Below, piece after piece: positions 8,723 to 17,583 of a DNA stretch of 60,776 bases (the first letter of the stretch is position 1; each line of letters starts with the position of its first letter). The translations under genes and the position numbers were made by a program. Location of the stretch: the NCBI RefSeq assembly GCF_001922585.1, contig NZ_MRBS01000006.1, forward strand, positions 1 to 60,776, given 5' to 3'. Under the pieces are notes generated by a model. That model did not search any database. It was not told the origin of the DNA and saw only the letters and a list, made by a program, of their open reading frames with translations. The DNA comes from Pantoea sp. 1.19 (GTDB taxonomy: Bacteria > Pseudomonadota > Gammaproteobacteria > Enterobacterales > Enterobacteriaceae).

Positions 8723-10453
8723 TTACAGCGCCTGGAGATGGTCGATAATCAGCTGGACGTTACGATTGCCGCGAAACTCGTTGACGTCGAGCTTATAGGC
8801 CAGCTCAATCTGCTTCACGCTCGGATCGGGCCACAGCGCAGTATCGACGTTAAAGGCAATGCCGTCCAGCAGCGGCCCACCGCCCAGCGGCTCGATCATC
8901 ACCTTCAGGTGCCGTTCGCCGACCAGCCGCTGCTGCAGCAGTTTAAACCTGCCGTCAAAGGTCGGCTCCGGGAACGCCTGCCCCCACGGACCGGCTTCGC
9001 GCAGCGTCTCGGCGGTGTGCAGCGTCAGCTCGTGCGGCTGCAGCTCACCGTCGGACCAGATAACCCCCCGCAGCGTCGCGGCGTCGAGCCACTCCGCCAC
9101 CAGCGCGGCAAAGCGCTCGCGAAAGCCATCAAACTCGCTTTCGCGTAGCGACAGCCCCGCCGCCATGGCGTGGCCGCCAAATTTCAGCATCATGCCGGGG
9201 TACAGGGTATCCAACCGCTCCAACGCGTCGCGCAGGTGCAGCCCGGCGACCGACCGGCCCGAGCCTTTCAGAGTGCCATCGCCGGCGGGCGCAAAAGCGA
9301 TCACCGGGCGATGGAAACGCTCCTTCAGGCGCGAAGCGAGGATGCCGACCACGCCCTGATGCCACTCGGGGTGGTACATGGCGATGCCCACGGGCAGCGC
9401 CTCGCGCTGATTTTCCAGCGACTGGCACAGGGTCAGCGCCTCCGCCTGCATCCCCTGCTCAATCTCTTTACGGGTCTGATTGAGCGCATCCAGCTCGCTG
9501 GCCAGCATCCGCGCCTCGGCAATGCTGTCGCTGAGCAGCAGCGCTACCCCGACTGACATATCATCCAGTCGTCCGGCGGCGTTTAAGCGCGGGCCGAGCG
9601 CAAAGCCCAGATCGCTGGCCGCCAGCTGGCTGCCGTCGCGGCGGGCCACCTCCAGCAGCGCGCGGATGCCGGGCCGGCACTTGCCGGCGCGGATGCGGCT
9701 CAGCCCCTGCCAGACCAGAATCCGGTTATTGGCATCCAGCGGCACCACGTCGGCCACGGTGCCCAGCGCCACCAGATCCAGCAGATCGGCGAGGTTGGGT
9801 ACCGGCAGCGCGTCGCTGAACCAGTGTTGCTCACGCAGGTGGGCGCGCAGCGCCAGCATCAGGTAGAAGGCCACGCCGACCCCGGCCAGCGCGCGCGATG
9901 CAAACGCGCAGTCCGCCAGGTTGGGATTGACGATCGCCGCCGCGGCCGGCAGCGTCTCGCCGGGCAGGTGGTGATCGGTGATCACCACCGGGATACCGCG
10001 CTGCCGGGCGCTGTCCACCCCGGCGTGCGATGAGATGCCGTTATCCACGGTCAGAATCAGCTCCGCCCCGCGCGCATGGGCCTGCTCGACCACTTCCGGA
10101 CTGAGGCCATAGCCGTCTTCAAAACGGTTGGGCACCAGATAGGCGACGTTGCTGGCCCCCATGCTGCGCAGCGCCAGCACGCTAAGTGCGGTACTGGTGG
10201 CACCGTCGGCGTCAAAATCGCCAACGATGACGATGCGTTGCTGGTTAATCAGCGCCTGGTGCAGGACCGCCACCGCGCGATCGATACCGTTCAGCTGCTG
10301 GAACGGCAGCAGGTGTTTTGCCCCGCGCTCCAGCGCCCGGGCATCGGTCACGCCGCGGCTGGCATACAGGCGCCGCAGCAGCGGCGACAGGCTTTCCGGC
10401 AGTGCAGCGTCCGCCGGCACAGGGCGGCGACGCAGTTCGGTCACCGGCTTCAC
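8723..10453 (-). CDS. recJ: Single-stranded-DNA-specific 5'-3' exonuclease RecJ
   Basis: A 576-residue DHH-family nuclease acting in RecFOR recombination, mismatch repair and base-excision repair. Metal-binding motifs are seen at residues 78-84 (GDFDADG), 136-139 (VDNG) and 160-162 (DHH), and a DHHA1-type region with GGHAMAAGL is near 425. Length matches E. coli RecJ (577). The ATG overlaps the dsbC stop by 4 bp, giving translational coupling within xerD-dsbC-recJ. Confidence 0.97.
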   Translation of the reverse strand: MKPVTELRRRPVPADAALPESLSPLLRRLYASRGVTDARALERGAKHLLPFQQLNGIDRAVAVLHQALINQQRIVIVGDFDADGATSTALSVLALRSMGASNVAYLVPNRFEDGYGLSPEVVEQAHARGAELILTVDNGISSHAGVDSARQRGIPVVITDHHLPGETLPAAAAIVNPNLADCAFASRALAGVGVAFYLMLALRAHLREQHWFSDALPVPNLADLLDLVALGTVADVVPLDANNRILVWQGLSRIRAGKCRPGIRALLEVARRDGSQLAASDLGFALGPRLNAAGRLDDMSVGVALLLSDSIAEARMLASELDALNQTRKEIEQGMQAEALTLCQSLENQREALPVGIAMYHPEWHQGVVGILASRLKERFHRPVIAFAPAGDGTLKGSGRSVAGLHLRDALERLDTLYPGMMLKFGGHAMAAGLSLRESEFDGFRERFAALVAEWLDAATLRGVIWSDGELQPHELTLHTAETLREAGPWGQAFPEPTFDGRFKLLQQRLVGERHLKVMIEPLGGGPLLDGIAFNVDTALWPDPSVKQIELAYKLDVNEFRGNRNVQLIIDHLQAL

Positions 10454-11154
10454 TGTGGCGCGCTAACCTTATCCAGCATCTGCTTCATCTCCTGCGGTCC
10501 CTGGTAACCCGGCACCATCATGCCGTTCTCCAGCAGGATCGCCGGGGTGCCCTGGATGCCAAACAGCACGCCCAGCTTGTAGTGCTTGCTGAGATCGATA
10601 TTGCAGCTGGCCGGCGCCGGCGCCTTGCCGTTTTCTACCGCGTCAAACGCCTTATTACGGTCGGCAGCACACCAGATCGCGGTCATCTCTTTCGCCACCT
10701 TGCCCTGCATGCCTTCACGCGGGAAAGCCAGGTAGCGCACGGTAATGCCCAGCGCATTGTAGTCTTTCATCTGCTCGTGCAGCTTGTGGCAATAGCCGCA
10801 GGTGATGTCGGTAAACACCGTAATCACGTGCTGCTCTTTGGGCGCCTTGTAGACGATCATCTCATCTTTTAGCGCGTCCACTTTCTTCATCAGCTGCTGA
10901 TTGGTGACGTTCACCGGCTGGTTGCCGCTGACGTCATACAGCGGCCCCTGAATAAAGTGCTTGCCGTCGTCGGTGACGTACAGCACGCCGCTCTCGCTGA
11001 GCACGGTTTTGGTCCCCGGCAGCGGCGACGGCTGAATTTCCGTCTCATGCAGACCAAGACGGTTCAGGGATTGCTGAATGGCTGCATTATCCGCCTGAGC
11101 GAAGCCGCTGGCAGCGGCCATCAGCAGGGAGAGCAGCACTACACGCTTTTTCAT
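10450..11154 (-). CDS. dsbC: Periplasmic disulfide isomerase DsbC
   Basis: 234 residues with a cleavable signal peptide (MKKRVVLLSLL...GFAQA), an N-terminal dimerisation domain and a C-terminal thioredoxin fold carrying the active site CGYC at 119-122. A second, structural cysteine pair follows. It reshuffles wrong disulfides in the periplasm and is kept reduced by DsbD. Located 23 bp downstream of xerD and overlapping recJ by 4 bp, as in E. coli. Confidence 0.97.
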   Translation of the reverse strand: MKKRVVLLSLLMAAASGFAQADNAAIQQSLNRLGLHETEIQPSPLPGTKTVLSESGVLYVTDDGKHFIQGPLYDVSGNQPVNVTNQQLMKKVDALKDEMIVYKAPKEQHVITVFTDITCGYCHKLHEQMKDYNALGITVRYLAFPREGMQGKVAKEMTAIWCAADRNKAFDAVENGKAPAPASCNIDLSKHYKLGVLFGIQGTPAILLENGMMVPGYQGPQEMKQMLDKVSAPQ

Positions 11155-11177
11155 CTTATTTCCTTATTCTCCGCGCG

Positions 11178-12071
11178 TCAGGCGCGCGGATGATGCTGTT
11201 GATGTAACTGACGCAGGCGCTCGGTGGCCACATGCGTATAAATTTGGGTGGTGGAGAGATCGCTGTGCCCTAACAGCATTTGTACGACACGCAAATCGGC
11301 GCCATGGTTCAGCAGGTGGGTTGCAAACGCATGCCGCAGCACGTGCGGGGAGAGCTTCTCGCTGTCGATGCCGGCCAGCACCGCGTAGTGTTTGATCCGG
11401 TGCCAGAAGGTTTGTCGCGTCATCTGCTGCCCGCGATTGCTGGGAAACAGCACGTCCATGGTGCGACCATTCAGCAGCCAGGGACGGCCATATTCGATAA
11501 ACTGCTCAATCCAGTGCACCGCTTCTTCACCCAGCGGCACTAACCGCTCTTTATTACCCTTACCGGTGACGCGCACCACGCCCTGGCGCAGGCTGACATC
11601 ACTGAGGGTTAAGCCTACCAGTTCTGAGACGCGCAGTCCCGTGGCGTAAAGCAGTTCCAGCATCGCTTTGTCGCGCAGCTCAATGGGCACGTCCAGCACC
11701 GGCGCCTGCAGCAGCCGTTCCACCTGCGCTTCGGTCAAATCTTTCGGCAGCCGCTGCGGCAGCTTGGGAGACGCCAGCTGTGCGCAGGGATCGTCACTCC
11801 GCAGCTTTTCCCGGTAGCAGTATTGATAAAAGCGCCGCATCGCGCTCAGCAGACGGGCGGCGCTGCTGGCCTTATAGCCGCCCGCTTGCCGATCGGCGAG
11901 AAAGTCCTGCAGATCGCTGGCCTGCGCATGGCGCAGCCCGCTGCCGCGCGCCGCCAGCCACGCCGCCAGCGTGCGTAAATCGCGCCGGTAGGCCTCCAGC
12001 GAATTTTGCGCCAGATTGCGCTCAATCCACAAAGCATCGAGAAATTGTTCAAGTAGTGCGCTGTCCTGCAC
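11178..12071 (-). CDS. xerD: Site-specific tyrosine recombinase XerD
   Basis: 297 residues. With XerC and FtsK it resolves chromosome dimers at dif. All six catalytic residues are present: R147, K171, H243, R246, H269 and the nucleophile Y278. The N-terminal SAM-like DNA-binding domain covers about residues 1-105. First gene of the xerD-dsbC-recJ operon, and divergent from fldB across 145 bp. Confidence 0.97.
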   Translation of the reverse strand: MQDSALLEQFLDALWIERNLAQNSLEAYRRDLRTLAAWLAARGSGLRHAQASDLQDFLADRQAGGYKASSAARLLSAMRRFYQYCYREKLRSDDPCAQLASPKLPQRLPKDLTEAQVERLLQAPVLDVPIELRDKAMLELLYATGLRVSELVGLTLSDVSLRQGVVRVTGKGNKERLVPLGEEAVHWIEQFIEYGRPWLLNGRTMDVLFPSNRGQQMTRQTFWHRIKHYAVLAGIDSEKLSPHVLRHAFATHLLNHGADLRVVQMLLGHSDLSTTQIYTHVATERLRQLHQQHHPRA

Positions 12072-12216
12072 GCGGCCTCCCGCCAGTGAAATCGTCGCCA
12101 GTATATCGCAAATTATCGTCCCGGGTCGCTATTGACGGCGCGCACGCCCCACGCTGCCGCCGCCAACGGCTTTCTGCTACACTCGCCGGCAGGCGTTCAG
12201 AAAAGAGTGTTTCCGC

Positions 12217-12735
12217 GTGAAGATAGGCTTATTTTACGGTTCCAGCACCTGCTATACCGAAATGGTGGCAGAGAAAATCCGCGACATTATCGGTGACGGG
12301 CTGGTGACCCTGCACAACGTTAAAGACGACCCGCCGCAGCTCATGGAGCAGTATGACATGCTGATCCTCGGGATCCCGACCTGGGATTTTGGCGAGCTGC
12401 AGGAGGACTGGGAGGCGATCTGGTGCACCCTGCCGACGCTGCAGCTGCGCGGGAAAGTGGTGGCACTGTACGGCATGGGCGATGCGCTGGGCTACGGCGA
12501 GTGGTTCCTCGACGCGCTGGGTCTGCTGCACGATCTGCTGACGCCGATGGGCGTGCAGTTTGTCGGCTACTGGCCGGTGGCGGGCTATACCTTTACCGCC
12601 TCCAAAGCGGTGATGAACAACGGCACGCACTTTACCGGCCTGGCGCTGGATGACGTCAATGAGTTCGACCTCACCGATGAACGGCTGGCCGTCTGGTGCG
12701 AACAGATCCTGACGGAGATGGCCGACACCCTCTGA
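12217..12735 (+). CDS. fldB: Flavodoxin 2
   Basis: A 172-residue cytoplasmic electron carrier binding FMN. The phosphate loop GSSTCYTEM (near residues 8-16) has the Cys and Tyr typical of FldB rather than FldA, and the aromatic flavin-contact loops are PTWDFGELQ and [12 protein letters not shown]. It begins with GTG at 12217. The position next to xerD, divergently transcribed, is the conserved location of fldB. A possible -10 (TACACT) is at about 12177-12182. Confidence 0.95.
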   Translation: MKIGLFYGSSTCYTEMVAEKIRDIIGDGLVTLHNVKDDPPQLMEQYDMLILGIPTWDFGELQEDWEAIWCTLPTLQLRGKVVALYGMGDALGYGEWFLDALGLLHDLLTPMGVQFVGYWPVAGYTFTASKAVMNNGTHFTGLALDDVNEFDLTDERLAVWCEQILTEMADTL

Positions 12736-12745
12736 TCCCCCGCGG

Positions 12746-13144
12746 TCAGTCGCGCCGCAGGCCGCGTCGCCAGCTGCGCCACTCCGCTTCGCTGAGCGCA
12801 TCGCGCATCAGCCACAGCACGCGATAACGCCCTCTGCCCTGCCGCAGCGGCACTCCGACGGCCCAGGGCAGCAGCCAGAGCGGCCCGCGCCGTTGCCACA
12901 CCTGCTGCTGCCAGTGAATCTCGCCCGTCTCACTCAGTCGCAGGGTGCCGCTGACCGCTGCCAGGCGCTGTCGCCAGCGCAGGGCCTCGAGCGCGACGGC
13001 CAGCAGCCCACAGGCGTTCAGGCCGCGCGCCGGCCAGGCGGTGGGCCAGCCGGCCAGCAGCAATCCGGCAATCAGCAGCGCCGGGAGCACGGCCAGCCGC
13101 CGCGCCAGCCGCGACGGCCGCCATTCAGACCGGCACCGGTCCAC
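12746..13144 (-). CDS. ygfX: YgfX family inner-membrane protein (CptA)
   Basis: 132 residues with two close transmembrane helices near residues 18-60 and a soluble C-terminal part rich in Trp and Arg ([17 protein letters not shown]). Its start overlaps the sdhE end by 20 bp, the conserved sdhE-ygfX arrangement. In E. coli YgfX was reported as the toxin of a type IV pair acting on FtsZ and MreB, but a role linked to SdhE-dependent flavinylation or membrane function is also proposed; the sequence does not decide. Convergent with fldB, only 10 bp apart. Confidence 0.85.
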   Translation of the reverse strand: MDRCRSEWRPSRLARRLAVLPALLIAGLLLAGWPTAWPARGLNACGLLAVALEALRWRQRLAAVSGTLRLSETGEIHWQQQVWQRRGPLWLLPWAVGVPLRQGRGRYRVLWLMRDALSEAEWRSWRRGLRRD

Positions 13145-13391
13145 GCGCCTGATTACGCTGCTGAATCAGCTGCACCATCGCGTTTAACTCGCTGTCGGCC
13201 GGCTCGCCGTGGTTCATCAGCCAGTTAAACAGATCCGGATCCGGCTGCTCCAGCAGGCGAATGAATTGCCGCTTCTGCGCGTCGCTCAGCGCGGCATATT
13301 CATACTTAAAGAAGGGCATAATGGTGACATCCAGCTCAAGCATGCCGCGGCGGCAGGCCCACTGAATGCGTGCTGTATCGTTGATTTCCAT
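13125..13391 (-). CDS. sdhE: FAD assembly factor SdhE
   Basis: An 88-residue five-helix protein that helps attach FAD covalently to SdhA and FrdA. The signature RGxxE is R15-G16-M17-L18-E19, followed by the usual helical core ([17 protein letters not shown]). Also known as YgfY/CptB. It is the first gene of the pair with ygfX and is divergent from ygfZ. Confidence 0.95.
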   Translation of the reverse strand: MEINDTARIQWACRRGMLELDVTIMPFFKYEYAALSDAQKRQFIRLLEQPDPDLFNWLMNHGEPADSELNAMVQLIQQRNQARGPVPV

Positions 13392-13589
13392 GATCGATGC
13401 GCTCGCAGCTAAACAGTGCCGGCTAGTGTAGCGCGTTTACCCGCACGGCTCGACGCCGTTTTTGCCCCTTTGCGGCACTGCTCGCATCCGCACACTTTTG
13501 TGCCGCCGGGTCGGAAAGGTGTTGCATTGGCTTTCGGCTCTTTTAACATAGGAGGCATTTCGTCACTCACTGACTGCCAGGATATGCCC

Positions 13590-14573
13590 ATGTCTGAAAT
13601 GACTTTTCCCCCCCGCCAGCCCGCCGCCGCCGCGCGCCTGCCGCTGACGCTGATGTCGCTTAACGACTGGGCGCTGGTCAGCGTGCAGGGCACCGACAGC
13701 ACGACCTATCTGCAGGGACAGCTGACCCTCGACGTCGCGGCGCTGGCGGCCGATCAGCATCGCCCAGCCGCTCACTGCGACGCCAAAGGCAAAATGTGGA
13801 GCACCCTGCGCCTGTTTCATCGCGGCGAGGGCTACGGCTATCTGGCACGCCGGTCACTGTGCGAGACGCAAATCGCCGAGCTGAAAAAGTATGCCATCTT
13901 CGCCAAAGTGACCATTGCCGCCGATAACGAAGCGGTGCTGCTGGGCGTGGCCGGCTTCCAGGCGCGCGCCGCGCTGGCGCCGCTGTTCGAGCACCTGCCA
14001 GATGCCGACAGCCCGGTGGTGCAGGCCGGGGACGCGACCCTGCTGTGGTTTGACCGCCCCGCCGAGCGTTTTCTGCTGGTGCTGACCACCGCCGATGCGC
14101 AGCGGGTGGCGTCGGCCCTGCGCGCCAGCGCACAATTAAACGACAGCCAGCAGTGGCTGGCGCTGGATATTGAGGCCGGATTGCCGGTGATCGACGCCGC
14201 CACCAGCGCGCAGTTGATTCCGCAGGCCGTCAACCTGCAGGCGCTGGACGCCATCAGCTTTAAGAAGGGCTGCTACACCGGACAGGAGATGGTGGCACGT
14301 GCCAAATTCCGCGGTGCCAATAAGCGCGCCCTGTGGTGGCTGGCCGGCCGCGCCAGCGCCGCTGGCGACGTCAACGGATCGCTGGAGCTGCAGATGGGCG
14401 ATAAGTGGCGCCGCACCGGCACCATTCTGGCCAGCGTCCGGCTGGATGATGGCACCTGCTGGGTGCAGGCGGTGTTGAATAACGATATCGCCGCAGACAG
14501 CGTGCTGCGGCTGGAAGGCGATGAGGGCGGCGAGCTGCGTATTCAGCCGCTGCCCTATTCGCTGGCGGAGTAG
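13590..14573 (+). CDS. ygfZ: Folate-binding Fe-S/tRNA-modification protein YgfZ
   Basis: 327 residues. A GcvT-like folate-binding protein that supports assembly or repair of Fe-S enzymes such as MiaB. The diagnostic motif KGCYTGQE is at 226-233, containing the essential cysteine. Start at 13590 was chosen for the AGGA at 13579-13582 and the match to E. coli length (326); an ATG two codons earlier is also possible, and the frame stays open upstream without resemblance to the family. Divergent from sdhE, as usual. Confidence 0.95.
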   Translation: MSEMTFPPRQPAAAARLPLTLMSLNDWALVSVQGTDSTTYLQGQLTLDVAALAADQHRPAAHCDAKGKMWSTLRLFHRGEGYGYLARRSLCETQIAELKKYAIFAKVTIAADNEAVLLGVAGFQARAALAPLFEHLPDADSPVVQAGDATLLWFDRPAERFLLVLTTADAQRVASALRASAQLNDSQQWLALDIEAGLPVIDAATSAQLIPQAVNLQALDAISFKKGCYTGQEMVARAKFRGANKRALWWLAGRASAAGDVNGSLELQMGDKWRRTGTILASVRLDDGTCWVQAVLNNDIAADSVLRLEGDEGGELRIQPLPYSLAE

Positions 14574-14612
14574 CGATACCGCGCGGGCGGAGGCGCAGCC
14601 CCGTCCGCCCGA

Positions 14613-15275
14613 TCACCTCACGTACAGATAGATGGCGAGAAAGTGGCAGACGCTGCCGCCAAGAACAAAGCCATGCCAGATGGCGTGATTGTACGGAATA
14701 CGCTTGCTGGCATAAAAGATCACCCCCAGCGAGTAGATCACGCCGCCGAGGGCCAGCAGCCAGACGCTGCCGGCCGATAAGCGCATCGCCAGCTGATAAA
14801 TCACGATCAGCGACAGCCAGCCCATGCCAAGGTAGGTGATTAGCGACAGCACCTCAAAGCGGTGGGCAAAAGCCAGCTTAAAGACCACCCCCAGCAGCGC
14901 CAGGCTCCAGATAACCACCATCAGTCCGTGCGCCAGCGGCGAGCCAAGTCCCACCAGCAGAAACGGGGTATAGGTGCCGGCGATCAGCAGATAGATAGCA
15001 CAGTGGTCAATTTTTTTCAGCCAGAAGCGCGCCCGCGGATGCGGGATGGCGTGATAGAGGGTGGAGGCCATAAACAGCACAATCATGCTGCCGCCGTAGA
15101 GACTGTAGCTGACGATCGCCGTGACGCCGGCGCGGCTCTCTACTGCCTGGGTTAACATCAGCACCAGGCCGACAATACCAAACACCAGTCCGAGCCCGTG
15201 GCTGATGCTGTTGGCGATCTCTTCCGCCAGTGAATATCCCTGTTTCAGGGCGCCGCGATCTTGCATAACATCCAC
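14613..15275 (-). CDS. trhA: Hemolysin III family membrane protein (TrhA/YqfA)
   Basis: 220 residues with seven predicted membrane segments and the PAQR/hemolysin III signature ([16 protein letters not shown] at residues 15-30; [25 protein letters not shown] near the C-terminus). Conserved Ser, His and Asp residues of the superfamily are present. In E. coli it lies directly after ygfZ, here convergent with it. Reported to affect membrane energetics; a hemolytic role is not established. Confidence 0.92.
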   Translation of the reverse strand: MDVMQDRGALKQGYSLAEEIANSISHGLGLVFGIVGLVLMLTQAVESRAGVTAIVSYSLYGGSMIVLFMASTLYHAIPHPRARFWLKKIDHCAIYLLIAGTYTPFLLVGLGSPLAHGLMVVIWSLALLGVVFKLAFAHRFEVLSLITYLGMGWLSLIVIYQLAMRLSAGSVWLLALGGVIYSLGVIFYASKRIPYNHAIWHGFVLGGSVCHFLAIYLYVR

Positions 15276-15459
15276 CTGAGTGACTCCCCCTGCAACGCTA
15301 CGTTGCGCTAAAAATAGTCAGAAACACTCTAACTGGGAATAATTTCAGAGTACAGGCGTTAGCTGAAAATAAATTATGAATGGCTGTAACACAGCGGGCC
15401 GTGCGCTGCGCAAACGATTACTTTACAATTCCGGCAGGATAAGTAAGGAGAGTTTGACC

Positions 15460-16062
15460 ATGTCACACCCTACGTTTGATTTTGGCCCGCTGAGCGACGG
15501 CGTCGCCTTTCTGATGGAGCTCGACAAGCTGAAAAGCGTTGAGCGCCGCACCCGCCTGATCGGCAATGCGCGCCAGGAGAACTCCGCCGAGCACAGCTGG
15601 CACCTGGCGATGGCCGCCATGACCCTTGCGCCGTGGGCCGCCGAGGCGGTGAACCTGGATCGGGTGATTCAGATGGCGCTGCTGCACGATGTGGTGGAGA
15701 TCGATGCCGGCGACGTGATGGTATACGACCTCGCCGCACGGGAGGCCGTTCAGGCGCAGGAGCAGGCGGCGGCGGAACGGATCTTTGGGCTGCTGCCGGG
15801 CGCGCAGGGCGCACGTTTTCGCGCCCTGTGGCAGGAGTATGAGGCCGGCGAATCCGCCGATGCGCGCTTTGCGAACATGCTCGATCGGGCGCTGCCGATC
15901 CTGCTTAATCTGCACAACGGCGGGCAGAGCTGGCGGGAGAACGGCATTCGCCTCGAGCAGGTGATCGCCCGCAACGCCGCGCTGGCGCGCGACTGGCCGG
16001 CGCTGTGGCAGCACCTCAGCCAGCACCTCCAGCTGGCGCAGCAGCAGGGATGGTTAGCCTGA
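15460..16062 (+). CDS. HD-domain phosphohydrolase
   Basis: 200 residues, essentially one HD domain. Metal ligands: the His in SAEHSWH near residue 47, the HD dyad in ALLHDVVEID near residue 73, and a downstream Asp in NMLDRALP. It is related to YfbR/HDDC2-type 5'-deoxynucleotidases, which makes nucleotide dephosphorylation likely but unproven. Start chosen at 15460, preceded by TAAGGAGAG; the frame is open back to 15376 without family-like sequence. Its last 9 bp overlap the end of the convergent LysR gene. Confidence 0.87.
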   Translation: MSHPTFDFGPLSDGVAFLMELDKLKSVERRTRLIGNARQENSAEHSWHLAMAAMTLAPWAAEAVNLDRVIQMALLHDVVEIDAGDVMVYDLAAREAVQAQEQAAAERIFGLLPGAQGARFRALWQEYEAGESADARFANMLDRALPILLNLHNGGQSWRENGIRLEQVIARNAALARDWPALWQHLSQHLQLAQQQGWLA

Positions 16063-16983
16063 GGGTGCGGCAAACGCCGCGCGCAGCCACTGGCTAAACG
16101 CCGTTACCGCGCGCGGTACCTGGGGCGCCCAGGGGCGCAGCAGGGAGATCTGGCGGGCAAACGCGCCGCGAACCTGCCAGTCCGGCAGTAGCCGACAGAG
16201 CGCCCCGCTCTCCAGCGCGCCCCGGGCGCTAAAGTCCGGGAGCAGGGCAATGCCGAGACCCGCCAGCGCCGCGTCGCGGATCGACTCACTGTTATTGGTT
16301 GCAAACGGACCGCTGACCCGGACGCTCACCGGGCGATCGCCATCGCGGGTAAAGTGCCAGTCGGGTGGTGCCGATCCGCGCGGGTAGTAAAGGCAGTGGT
16401 GCGCGGCGAGGGAGGCCGGCGTGGCCGGCTGACCACAGTGGCGCAGATAGTCGGGCGAAGCCACCAGCAGCGGCTCCGTAGTGCACAGCGGCAGCGCAAT
16501 GTGGCTATCCGGCAGCGTATCGCTGTGCCGAATCGCCAGATCGTAGCCTTCACTCACCAGCGATACCAGCCGGTCAGAGACCTCCAGCTGCACCCTGACC
16601 TGCGGATGGGCGCGCAAAAAACCGGTGACGTGCGGCACCAGCTGCTGGCGGGCAAAAGCCACCGGCGCGGTGACCCGGATCCGGCCGCGCAGCGGACCGG
16701 AAGCATCGCGCACCGCGGCAAAACTCTGGCTGATGTGGCTAAATGGTTCCCGTAACTCCGCCACCAGCTTCTCGCCCTGCGCCGTGAGCCGTACGCTGCG
16801 GGTGGTGCGGCTGACCAGCGGCACGCCGGCCTGCCGCTCCAGCGCTTTTATTTTTTGACTCATTGCCGCTTTGCTGACCCCCAGCTGCTCGGCTGCGCGG
16901 GTAAAGCTGCCCCGATCGGCCAGCACGGTGAGCCAGTAGAGCGGTAGCCACAGCGCATCCGGTGTTATCTCGTCCATTACCAT
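16054..16983 (-). CDS. LysR-type transcriptional regulator
   Basis: 309 residues. N-terminal winged helix (LADRGSFTRAAEQLGVSKAAMSQKIKALE, about residues 20-50, split here only by description) and a C-terminal substrate-binding domain. It is divergent from the tautomerase gene, with 97 bp between, so it probably controls that gene and itself, responding to an unknown small molecule. ATG at 16983 or 16977 could be the start. Confidence 0.92.
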   Translation of the reverse strand: MVMDEITPDALWLPLYWLTVLADRGSFTRAAEQLGVSKAAMSQKIKALERQAGVPLVSRTTRSVRLTAQGEKLVAELREPFSHISQSFAAVRDASGPLRGRIRVTAPVAFARQQLVPHVTGFLRAHPQVRVQLEVSDRLVSLVSEGYDLAIRHSDTLPDSHIALPLCTTEPLLVASPDYLRHCGQPATPASLAAHHCLYYPRGSAPPDWHFTRDGDRPVSVRVSGPFATNNSESIRDAALAGLGIALLPDFSARGALESGALCRLLPDWQVRGAFARQISLLRPWAPQVPRAVTAFSQWLRAAFAAPSG

Positions 16984-17080
16984 TGTTCACGACAGTAAAT
17001 AATGAGTTTCAGTATAGTGGTTTTTCCCGCCCCTTTTTCCGCGTAATCTGGCCTCTGCATCGATAACTCAGGAGGTTTTT

Positions 17081-17470
17081 ATGCCGTTACTGCAATTTGA
17101 TCTGCTGGAAGGACGCAGCGATGAAGAGCTGCAAACCCTGCTGGATGCGGCGCACCGCGCGGTACTCAGCGCCTTTCAGGTGCCCGAGCGCGATCGCTAC
17201 CAGATTGTTTATGAAAACAAACCTTCCCGGATGATCCTGCAGGATACCGGACTGGGCTTTGAGCGCAGTCCGCAGCAGGTGCTGGTGCGGGTGTTTACCA
17301 GCCCGCGCAGCGATGCGCAGAAGCAGCACTTTATGGCCGAGCTGGCGCGTGAGCTGCACACCCACTGCGGGCTGGACGGACGCGACCTGATGATTGCCTT
17401 CATCAATAATGCGCAAAGCGACTGGAGTTTTGCCCGGGGTGAGGCGCAGTACGTGACCGGGGCACTGTAA
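17081..17470 (+). CDS. Tautomerase-superfamily enzyme
   Basis: 129 residues beginning Met-Pro, so processing exposes the catalytic N-terminal proline of the 4-oxalocrotonate tautomerase/MSAD group. It is twice the size of minimal 4-OT subunits, as in malonate-semialdehyde-decarboxylase-like tautomerases. AGGAGG precedes the ATG. The family acts on keto-enol substrates or dehalogenates/decarboxylates small acids; substrate unknown. Divergent LysR regulator adjacent. Confidence 0.88.
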   Translation: MPLLQFDLLEGRSDEELQTLLDAAHRAVLSAFQVPERDRYQIVYENKPSRMILQDTGLGFERSPQQVLVRVFTSPRSDAQKQHFMAELARELHTHCGLDGRDLMIAFINNAQSDWSFARGEAQYVTGAL

Positions 17471-17583
17471 CCGTCGCTGCGGGGTTTGCCGCAGCGCGGG
17501 GCGGAAATCATCTATACTCTCCCGGCGGCCCGGCCAGAGTCGCGCCCGTCCGGCGCATCGCCGGCCGCTTTCGGGAGGGACAC

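Noticed and set aside
12746-13391. sdhE-ygfX as a toxin-antitoxin system
   Set aside because: The pair is the conserved housekeeping locus with an intact RGxxE flavinylation motif; the sequence alone does not support an antitoxin role.
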